15,689 nucleotides of DNA from contig CAKZPJ010000112.1 of NCBI GenBank assembly GCA_937138955.1, forward strand, positions 1 through 15,689. Direction: 5' to 3'. The stretch's first letter is position 1. Each line of letters begins with the position of its first letter. A model generated the notes under the pieces. It ran no database searches. It saw only the letters and a program-made list of their open reading frames with translations, and was not told the origin of the DNA. Shown here piece by piece: positions 1 to 6,536 of the stretch. The stretch comes from an uncultured Flammeovirgaceae bacterium. GTDB taxonomy: Bacteria > Bacteroidota > Bacteroidia > Cytophagales > Cyclobacteriaceae. A program made the position numbers and the translations under genes.

Positions 1-1279
1 CACCAATGACCATTAGTACGCCATCTAGCGGAATTACATCAAAGGCATGAATATCTTTGATATGCACTAACAGATTTTCAGAAACCTCTCGGGAGTTGCT
101 TGCATCAAAAACCTTTAAGCCAAACTCACCCTCACAAATGAATAAAGTGGTTCCGGCAATAGCTAAACCGTGCGGGTGATCCATGCTGTACGACTCAATC
201 AGGCGAGGGTTACTCACATCTTTGATATCAATTACATCCAGCTGATTATTAGCTCCCCAACAGGCGTTGCCATCGCGCAGGGTAACGTAAGCTACAGTAT
301 CATTGGCTACTACCGGATCGCAAGCGCGAGCGTGAATAAACTCCGATTCGTATTCCGGGTTATCCGGATCAGTATTATTATAAATAAACATACCTGCCTG
401 CGAACCAATAAATAGTTTGTCTTTATACGGAAAGATCGTCTCAATGCCGAAGCCGACCTGAATTTCGTTGCCTTCGGTAGGATCATCTAACTGAGTAATA
501 TCAAACACCTGTAGATTGCTATCATCAACTGCGTACAAACGCTCTCCACTGATAGCGAAGCGCGCCATAGAACCGCCAATGCCCGTCTGAGATTGCTGAC
601 CACCACCTTGGCTCATGACTTCGCTGCTAGCAGCTCTATTGGTAAAGGCCATGTCAAAGGTAGCAAAGTCATCAGTTATGAAACCGCTCCCGTAGCGGTA
701 CAGATTAGGAGCTACTTCATCTAGGTGACCTTCCAGTACATCTACTTCTTCGCGTTCCACCCATTCAGTCAGTACCATATCCTCACCGTTTATTGAGGTG
801 GTCCAATTATTCCAACTAGCAAACCGCGGAAAAACATCTTCTACTCGGCTCACGATTTTAACATCATCCAGATTGCTAATATCTATCGCTAGTAGGTCGA
901 TAAAGCTGTCGGCGTACAACATACTTCCCTTCGCAGCCATATCGTAGTTGCCGGGTATGTTAATGAAGTTGAGGTTGACCGGGTTTGCCGGATCTGAGTT
1001 ATCAATCACGTGGATGCCTTCACCGGGTTTGTTGATAAAAAGATAAGGTGCTAGGTAGTAAATCTTGCCGGTGGTACTTAATGTCTCGGGGGGAGCCACA
1101 GCAAACGAGTTTCGAACTTCATCCGTGGTCATGTAGACCGGCTCTAAGTAGCGATACGTGCGAGTTACTTCTAACTTATCAGAACATTGGGTGAGCATCA
1201 GTAAGTAAGCGACCGCAGCTACGTGAAAAACAGTGTAGCCTAACCACACTTTGGGGCGAATTAATGACAGGTGTTTCAT
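1..1279 (-). CDS. LVIVD-repeat lipoprotein, partial (3' end beyond window)
   Basis: The minus strand is open from an ATG at 1279-1277 to the left edge, 426 codons with no stop, so the C-terminus is missing. The first 32 residues hold a basic start, a hydrophobic stretch (about 11-29) and then LTQC, which fits a lipoprotein signal with Cys32 as the lipidated residue; Gln at -1 is not ideal. The rest is made of repeats of the LVIVD type (hydrophobic-x-V-x-D-I/N-S then x-P): IHVID at residues 89-93, LQVFDIT, LDVIDI and LKVFDAS further on. Such repeats are expected to form a beta-propeller-like fold, and the family has no settled function in Bacteroidota. It is probably anchored in the outer or inner membrane facing the periplasm or cell surface. 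It follows the barrel-like gene at 1361-1882 by about 80 nt on the same strand, so co-transcription is possible. Confidence 0.85.
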   Translation of the reverse strand, partial: MKHLSLIRPKVWLGYTVFHVAAVAYLLMLTQCSDKLEVTRTYRYLEPVYMTTDEVRNSFAVAPPETLSTTGKIYYLAPYLFINKPGEGIHVIDNSDPANPVNLNFINIPGNYDMAAKGSMLYADSFIDLLAIDISNLDDVKIVSRVEDVFPRFASWNNWTTSINGEDMVLTEWVEREEVDVLEGHLDEVAPNLYRYGSGFITDDFATFDMAFTNRAASSEVMSQGGGQQSQTGIGGSMARFAISGERLYAVDDSNLQVFDITQLDDPTEGNEIQVGFGIETIFPYKDKLFIGSQAGMFIYNNTDPDNPEYESEFIHARACDPVVANDTVAYVTLRDGNACWGANNQLDVIDIKDVSNPRLIESYSMDHPHGLAIAGTTLFICEGEFGLKVFDASNSREVSENLLVHIKDIHAFDVIPLDGVLMVIG

Positions 1280-1360
1280 AGCAGTGAATTCGTTGATTTG
1301 TACTAGTAAGACACCAATTGCTTCAGAGTAGGTTGGAAAAGAATGAAAAAAATTATGAAA

Positions 1361-1882
1361 TTAAAAAGTAAAGCCGATTGCAGTTGAAAGTCGGCGATAG
1401 GTTACATTTTCTTGCACTCGCAAGGTGCCGCCCCAAAACTCTTGTACCGAATAATCAAATTCTGCTCGCTGAATGCGGTACCCAATTTGAAATGATATTG
1501 CTCCGGTGCGAAGTCTGCGCTGGATACCAACTCCCGGATGCATCATAAATCCACCTTTGGCATCGTGGTACTCAATACCAAAATCGAAGCGATTGGTACG
1601 TAAATAGCTTATCCCAGCCTCCATAAAATACATGAGAGCCCACTTCCATTTGGGTACTGCTCCGTGCAGACGGGCAAAAAAGGCGGTAGTAGTAATAGGA
1701 TCATACTGCATGTATCCAACCCCTAAGCTAGTTTGGATTAAAGGATTGAACATATAACCTACCAACATACTTACGGCCGCCCGATTATCTCCACTGCTGA
1801 CATCACCAAACTGAATTCCAGGTAGCATAGAAACAAAAAGTGCTGGTTCCGACCCCCACCTCGTGACAAATGCTTGTACCAA
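1361..1882 (-). CDS. Outer-membrane beta-barrel-like protein, N-terminus uncertain
   Basis: This 173-residue product has alternating aromatic/hydrophobic and polar stretches (for example LGVGYMQY, FDFGIEYH, ISFQIGYRI) and ends in IGFTF with a terminal Phe, as small outer-membrane barrels do. No family name can be given. No ATG lies at the expected start: the assigned start is TTG at 1882-1880, 5 nt after the stop of the upstream MFS gene. The next possibility is an internal ATG at residue 19. No signal peptide is visible from either start, nor in the in-frame extension, which is open back to a stop near 1993 inside the MFS gene. A barrel needs a Sec signal, so the gene may be 5'-truncated or frameshifted. 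It may instead be a non-secreted protein that only resembles a barrel. It sits between the MFS gene and the LVIVD lipoprotein on the same strand. Confidence 0.6.
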   Translation of the reverse strand: MVQAFVTRWGSEPALFVSMLPGIQFGDVSSGDNRAAVSMLVGYMFNPLIQTSLGVGYMQYDPITTTAFFARLHGAVPKWKWALMYFMEAGISYLRTNRFDFGIEYHDAKGGFMMHPGVGIQRRLRTGAISFQIGYRIQRAEFDYSVQEFWGGTLRVQENVTYRRLSTAIGFTF

Positions 1883-1887
1883 ATTAG

Positions 1888-3051
1888 TTATGCTTTGTAG
1901 GGCAGGCGGCGAATTAAGCCCGGGGCTAAAATTACTACCAAGCCCAGAAAAATAGTTAACATCAACCAGGCACCATTGAGTGATACTCCTTCAGCGATAA
2001 AACCAATCAAGGGTGGGCCAATCAGAAAGCCGAAATACCCCATAGTAGTAACCGCTGCAATGCCTCGGCCGGGCGCGTCGGGGTTGGCGTAACCGGCTGA
2101 ACTAAAAATAATGGGTACTACATTCGACAATCCTACCCCAACTAAACCAAAACCAACCACTGCCCCCCAAACCTGTGGTACCAAAACAACCATAAGTAGC
2201 CCCAAAGCGGCAACTACGCTACCAAACCGGAGCACTTTAGAGTGACCTACTACTCGAATAATTTTATCACCCAATAAACGACCGATCGCCATAGTTAAGG
2301 AAAAACCCGCAAAACCCATGGCGGCAAGCGAAGCCGTAGCATTTGGCAGATCCATAATGTGAATAGCTGTCCAGTCAGCCATGGCTCCTTCTACCATTAG
2401 GATAAAAAATCCTAGTAACGCTAAATACCACACTAGAGGCTGAGAGGGGAGTACTATTAATGGTTCTTTCTTTTTAGAGCCACTGGTCTGAACCTGTTCT
2501 GAAGGTAGTAAAAATCTTAACGCAGCAAGAACTAAAATGAATAGAATGCTCAGCATAATCATCATATGTTGCGCGGGAGTAAACCCTAAAGCTAAAAATG
2601 CGCTGGCTAGTCCGGCACCCACTAACCCCCCTGTACTAAATAAGCCGTGGAACGATGACATAATAGCTTGCCTGTACTTCTGCTCTACCAACACGCCGTG
2701 GGCATTCATGGCAACATCCATGGAGCCATTCACCATACCAAATAGAAAAAGTAGTACGCCTAAGCTGAAATAATTAGGCATGAGCAGTAAGACGGCTAAT
2801 AATAGGCAAAACCCCACAGATGCAAAGCTAACCACTCGATTACTACCAATTTTCTCTATAATTCCACCGGCGATAGGCATCGCGATGATAGCACCAATAG
2901 CAATAATCAATAGTGTTAAGCCAAGTTCGCTCTCGCTCATTTCAAACCGCTGGCGAAGTGAGGGGATATGCGGCACCCAACTCGCGAAACCAGCTCCATT
3001 CACAAAAAAGATTACTGACACGGCTATCCGAGATTTTTGCAGTGATGTCAA
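1888..3051 (-). CDS. MFS transporter, YbjJ-like
   Basis: This 387-residue protein has about twelve hydrophobic segments and fits the usual length of major facilitator superfamily carriers, which act in the inner membrane. The N-terminal ASWVPHIPSLRQRF (residues 23-36) and the central run MDVAMNAHG...QAIMSSFHGLFSTGG (about 111-142) are typical of the YbjJ/fucose-permease-like branch. The substrate cannot be told from sequence. The start is TTG at 3051-3049. The first ATG (residue 38) would remove transmembrane segment 1, and no in-frame ATG is seen in the stretch just upstream, so a non-ATG start is needed. The gene lies 125 nt downstream of the VOC gene and 5 nt upstream of the barrel-like gene, all on the minus strand, so it may share a transcript with both. 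Confidence 0.9.
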   Translation of the reverse strand: MTSLQKSRIAVSVIFFVNGAGFASWVPHIPSLRQRFEMSESELGLTLLIIAIGAIIAMPIAGGIIEKIGSNRVVSFASVGFCLLLAVLLLMPNYFSLGVLLFLFGMVNGSMDVAMNAHGVLVEQKYRQAIMSSFHGLFSTGGLVGAGLASAFLALGFTPAQHMMIMLSILFILVLAALRFLLPSEQVQTSGSKKKEPLIVLPSQPLVWYLALLGFFILMVEGAMADWTAIHIMDLPNATASLAAMGFAGFSLTMAIGRLLGDKIIRVVGHSKVLRFGSVVAALGLLMVVLVPQVWGAVVGFGLVGVGLSNVVPIIFSSAGYANPDAPGRGIAAVTTMGYFGFLIGPPLIGFIAEGVSLNGAWLMLTIFLGLVVILAPGLIRRLPYKA

Positions 3052-3117
3052 TTTGTAGTGGTGGTTAAATTGCTGATTGTTAATAGTATTAAGGATTGGT
3101 CACTATTCAATAGCAGA

Positions 3118-3176
3118 CTCTACTCTTTCAACTCTTTTACTCTCCTCCATTTTTCAACTCTCACATCTCACATTTT
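3118..3176. repeat. Short simple-sequence repeats in a pyrimidine-rich spacer
   Basis: The spacer between the VOC and MFS genes is almost pure pyrimidine on the plus strand (purine on the transcribed minus strand). It contains the 10-mer TTTCAACTCT twice (3126-3135 and 3152-3161) and an exact tandem copy of CTCACAT (3160-3173). No hairpin is evident. It resembles degenerate intergenic filler rather than a protein-coding stretch; function unknown. Confidence 0.5.
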
Positions 3177-3557
3177 TCACACCGTTAGCTCAATCAAATT
3201 CCCATCAGGATCAAGAAAAGTACTTTCGTAGTAACCATCACCTGTTCGTCGTGGTCCATCCAAGTGAGGCACTCCTGCTTCTTTTAATGTCTCTGTGAGA
3301 TGGTCAACTTCATCTACACTGCCTAGTGAAATAGCGAAATGAGCGAGACCAACCGAGCGTTGTTGATCAGTAGGGGTAAGATCAGGTTGATGCATTAGCT
3401 CCAAACGAGTCCCCGAAGAAAAACTAAGAAAGTAAGAAGTAAACTGCTTACTTGGATTATAGTACTTCTCGCTTGAAGTAGCACCAAAATATTGTCGATA
3501 AAAGTCCTTCAACTCTTTTAATTGGTTCGTCCAGATGGCAATATGCTCAATCCTCAT
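3177..3557 (-). CDS. VOC-superfamily (glyoxalase-like) protein
   Basis: This 126-residue single-module protein starts MRIEHIAIW and ends with LDPDGNLIEL, the pattern of the vicinal-oxygen-chelate fold (two beta-alpha-beta-beta-beta units). The four usual metal-ligand positions are all occupied: His5, Glu53 (RLEL), His73 (LAHFAI) and Glu123 (LIEL). This favours an active metal enzyme related to lactoylglutathione lyase, fosfomycin-resistance or dioxygenase-type members. The substrate cannot be fixed; the short length and lack of the extra glyoxalase I helices make a plain 'VOC family protein' call safest. It is cytoplasmic, with no signal. ATG at 3557-3555 is the only start that keeps the first strand. 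It is the first gene of the leftward block and is divergent from the oxidase gene at 3851. Confidence 0.9.
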   Translation of the reverse strand: MRIEHIAIWTNQLKELKDFYRQYFGATSSEKYYNPSKQFTSYFLSFSSGTRLELMHQPDLTPTDQQRSVGLAHFAISLGSVDEVDHLTETLKEAGVPHLDGPRRTGDGYYESTFLDPDGNLIELTV

Positions 3558-3850
3558 AGCCTTTCATCTAATTAAAAATAGGTTGTTCATCAATCGATTT
3601 TCCGCGAACCAAAATTAGTTGAATCAGTTCGTATGAACTACATTAGGCTTAAATAAAATAATAATTACGAAGCTTTTATCCGAAATAGAATTGATTCTAG
3701 AGTATTTAGCTTATGTGATCTACTCCGATTTTATATTGCGATGGTTTCTCTGAAAAAGATGATTATATTAAAACGCAGTTTTATTAGCTAATGGCAAAAG
3801 CAATCATCCTCGGTCAGGTACTATGATCGTATTATTATGAATTAGATTAA
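3558..3850. other. Divergent intergenic region
   Basis: This 293-nt gene-free stretch lies between the leftward VOC gene and the rightward alpha-hydroxy-acid oxidase gene, so it should hold promoters for both. It is AT-rich. I find no convincing full Bacteroidota promoter (TTTG at -33 with TAnnTTTG at -7) on either strand. The only symmetrical element noticed is AGAAT-TG-ATTCT at 3687-3698, a possible but weak operator. No RNA gene or small ORF is supported. Confidence 0.5.
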
Positions 3851-5002
3851 ATGGCTACCCAATTCTATCCCCAATACCCCTCAGTAGAACGTTTACGAAA
3901 AAAAGCTCAATCAAGAGTACCATCTTTTGCTTTTGAATATTTAGACGGTGGCTGTAACGAAGATGTTAGTATACATCGGAATACTGCCGAAATTAGAGAC
4001 GTACAGTTACAACCCCGATACCTTCAGAATTACGGTACCTCTTCTACGAAGACTTCTGTTTTGGGAATGGAGTACGATGCACCCTTTGGAATTGCCCCGG
4101 TTGGGCTACAAGGGTTAATGTGGCCCAACTCCCCGGAGATACTGGCTAAGGCCGCCTTTCAGCATAATATTCCATTTATCTTGAGCACGGTGACAACCAT
4201 GAGTATTGAACGGGCTAGTGAGGTTACTGAAGGAAAGGCGTGGTTTCAGTTATATAATCCGGTAGAAGATAAACTACGAGATGATATAATAGATAGGGCA
4301 GAGGCAGCCGGGTGTCCGGTACTGGTGCTACTATGCGATGTGCCTACTTTTGGTTATCGCCCTCGAGATATTAAAAATGGACTAGCCTTACCTCCTAAGA
4401 TGAGCCTTAGAAATATTTTCCAGATTATGGGGAACCCTACCTGGGCACTGAATACGCTGAGATACGGACAGCCTACTTTCGAGACGCTAAAACGCTACAC
4501 GCCCAAAGGACTTAACCTGAAACAACTAGGCCAGTTCATGGATAAAACTTTTTCGGGACGACTCAATGAAGAAAAAATTAAGCCCATTCGCGATAGGTGG
4601 AAAGGGAAACTGGTATTGAAAGGCGTTGCTTCAGAACGCGATACAGAAGATGCTATTAAAATGGGTTTTGACGGTATTATTATTTCTAACCACGGAGGAA
4701 GGCAACTGGATGCAGCTCAGTCAACGATTAACTCATTAAAAGAAATTACCGCTAAGTACAGCGAGCAGATAGAGATTATGATGGATAGTGGACTTCGTTC
4801 CGGTCCTGATATTGCCCGCGCAATAGCGTGTGGAGCCAAGTTCACTTTTATGGGGCGATCGTTTATGTACGGAGCGGCTGCTTTGGGTGCACAAGGGGGA
4901 GAGCACACCGTCACTATGCTAAAAACCCAATTCAAGCAGGTAATGGATCAGCTGTGCTGCGAAAACGTATCAGACTTACCCAACCACCTACTAAAAAATT
5001 AA
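3851..5002 (+). CDS. FMN-dependent alpha-hydroxy-acid oxidase/dehydrogenase
   Basis: The 383-residue protein matches the length and order of the (S)-2-hydroxy-acid oxidase family (glycolate oxidase, lactate dehydrogenase LldD, mandelate dehydrogenase). These flavoenzymes oxidise a 2-hydroxy acid to a 2-keto acid in an FMN-binding TIM barrel. Visible landmarks are FEYLDGG (28-34, active-site Tyr30), FGIAPVG (79-85), FQLY (132-135), LVLKGV with Lys257, SNHGGRQLD with the catalytic His281 and substrate-binding Arg284, DSGLRSG (312-318) and FMGRSFMYG (333-341) for FMN phosphate binding. The middle loop (LPPKMSLRNI onward) is long, as in many bacterial members. All key residues are present, so it should be active. 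The electron acceptor (oxygen, quinone or other) and substrate are unknown. The ATG at 3851 gives a normal N-terminus. The permease gene begins 5 nt after its stop, indicating an operon. Confidence 0.92.
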   Translation: MATQFYPQYPSVERLRKKAQSRVPSFAFEYLDGGCNEDVSIHRNTAEIRDVQLQPRYLQNYGTSSTKTSVLGMEYDAPFGIAPVGLQGLMWPNSPEILAKAAFQHNIPFILSTVTTMSIERASEVTEGKAWFQLYNPVEDKLRDDIIDRAEAAGCPVLVLLCDVPTFGYRPRDIKNGLALPPKMSLRNIFQIMGNPTWALNTLRYGQPTFETLKRYTPKGLNLKQLGQFMDKTFSGRLNEEKIKPIRDRWKGKLVLKGVASERDTEDAIKMGFDGIIISNHGGRQLDAAQSTINSLKEITAKYSEQIEIMMDSGLRSGPDIARAIACGAKFTFMGRSFMYGAAALGAQGGEHTVTMLKTQFKQVMDQLCCENVSDLPNHLLKN

Positions 5003-5007
5003 TACAA

Positions 5008-6429
5008 ATGGCCACAATAATAGATAATCTCGAGCAAGAAGTTCTCCCTGAGCAGGGTAGTGGGGAATACGAAAGAGAGCCAGTACCCGCTTCCAAACTC
5101 AAGGGCTGGAAAAGCTTTCTGGGTATGTACGCTGGTGAGCATGCAGCAGGTACTGAGTTTATGATTGGCCCCTTGTTTCTTACGGCTGGGGTAAGTGCCT
5201 TTGATTTAATCTTCGGGTTATTATTGGGTAACCTACTAGCAGTATTGAGTTGGCGATTTCTCACTGCTGAAATTGCGGTTAAAAACAGACTGACGCTGTA
5301 CTATCAATTAGAAAAAATCTGCGGTAAAAGCTTGGTGACGGGCTATAATCTGGCTAATGGTATACTTTTCTGCTTTCTGGCGGGCGCGATGATCACCGTA
5401 TCGGCCACCGCCGTAGGGGTTCCTCTAGATATGCCAATGCCCCAACTTTCTGACACCATGCCTAATGGAATAACCTGGATTGTTATTGTGATAGTCATTG
5501 GGATAGTTATCTCCATTATTGCCGCGAAGGGCTACGATACTGTTTCCCAAGCCGCCAACTGGATGTCACCATTTATTGTATTAGCGTTCTTAGCGTGCGG
5601 AATTGTGGCGATGAGTCAGTTAGGGGTGAGTAGTTTCTCTGATTTTTGGGATATTTGGGGTGAAGGGTCAGAGCCCTTTCCCGGGCAGATAAAGTATACC
5701 TTCTGGCACGTAGTTATTTGGTCGTGGTTTGCCAACGCAGCGATGCACATCGGTATGTCTGATCTCTCGGTGTTCAGATTTGCCAAAGATGCAAGTGCGG
5801 GCTGGACGACGGCTGCTGGTATGTACGTAGGGCATTACATGGCTTGGATTGCCGCCGCCCTACTGTACGCGGTATACTTAAAATCTGGAGAAGCACAGGC
5901 CTACTTAGCCGCCGGTGAAGCACCACCCGTAGCACCTGGACCATTAACCTACAATGCAATCGGTCTATTTGGGGTTGTAGCCGTCATTCTTGCGGGCTGG
6001 ACTACCGCTAATCCGACAATTTATCGGGCAGGTTTAGCTTTTCAGGCAATTCTGCCGAAACTATCCACGTTTAAAGTGACAATTTTGGCAGGAGGCATTG
6101 CCACTATTGCTGGTATCTTTCCAGCCTTTGCTATGAAATTACTCGGCTTCGTGGCTTTATACGGATTTATTCTGGCTCCTTTTGGTGCTATTATCGTATT
6201 TGAACACTTCTTCGCTAAGCAGACTGGTATCATAAAGAACTACGCGGAAGCTACCCAAACCAAGTTTAATAAGGCAGTCTTACTGGCTTGGGCTATCAGT
6301 TTTGGGATTTTTTATTTTATATCGATTCAGTTTGACGTATTTCTTTCGTTTGTCACGTTACCCGCTTGGCTACTGTGTGGAGTTTTATTTATCGTCTTCA
6401 GCAAATACTTCAATAAGAAAGTATCCTAA
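5008..6429 (+). CDS. NCS1-type permease (purine/cytosine permease-like)
   Basis: The 473-residue product has about twelve hydrophobic segments after a hydrophilic N-terminus of roughly 35 residues, and should be an inner-membrane cation symporter. The GEHAAGTEFMIGPLFLTAG stretch (43-61) corresponds to the first helix of nucleobase:cation symporter-1 proteins, and AGWTTANPTIYRAGLAFQ (329-346) corresponds to the conserved helix 8 region of that family. The exact substrate (nucleobase, hydantoin, allantoin, or another small solute) cannot be read from sequence. The frame is open 180 nt further upstream inside the oxidase gene, but the ATG at 5008, 5 nt after the oxidase stop, is the sensible start. 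The tight coupling suggests that it imports the substrate, or a precursor, of the hydroxy-acid oxidase. Confidence 0.85.
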   Translation: MATIIDNLEQEVLPEQGSGEYEREPVPASKLKGWKSFLGMYAGEHAAGTEFMIGPLFLTAGVSAFDLIFGLLLGNLLAVLSWRFLTAEIAVKNRLTLYYQLEKICGKSLVTGYNLANGILFCFLAGAMITVSATAVGVPLDMPMPQLSDTMPNGITWIVIVIVIGIVISIIAAKGYDTVSQAANWMSPFIVLAFLACGIVAMSQLGVSSFSDFWDIWGEGSEPFPGQIKYTFWHVVIWSWFANAAMHIGMSDLSVFRFAKDASAGWTTAAGMYVGHYMAWIAAALLYAVYLKSGEAQAYLAAGEAPPVAPGPLTYNAIGLFGVVAVILAGWTTANPTIYRAGLAFQAILPKLSTFKVTILAGGIATIAGIFPAFAMKLLGFVALYGFILAPFGAIIVFEHFFAKQTGIIKNYAEATQTKFNKAVLLAWAISFGIFYFISIQFDVFLSFVTLPAWLLCGVLFIVFSKYFNKKVS

Positions 6430-6536
6430 CGCTGAGCAATTATAAGCGATAGGCTATATCTATTCGGAGCCAAAAGTGGTTTTACGTACTCACAAAAAAC
6501 TATTAAATTTCATTAGTTTGATTTACCTTCATTATT

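Noticed and set aside
170..415. Plus-strand open frame of 81 codons near the left edge
   Set aside because: It is antisense to the long LVIVD-repeat lipoprotein frame, which has the better protein signature.
4828..5007. In-frame upstream extension of the NCS1 permease to 4828
   Set aside because: It overlaps the conserved 3' part of the oxidase gene and adds sequence not typical of the family; the ATG at 5008 gives a normal permease N-terminus.
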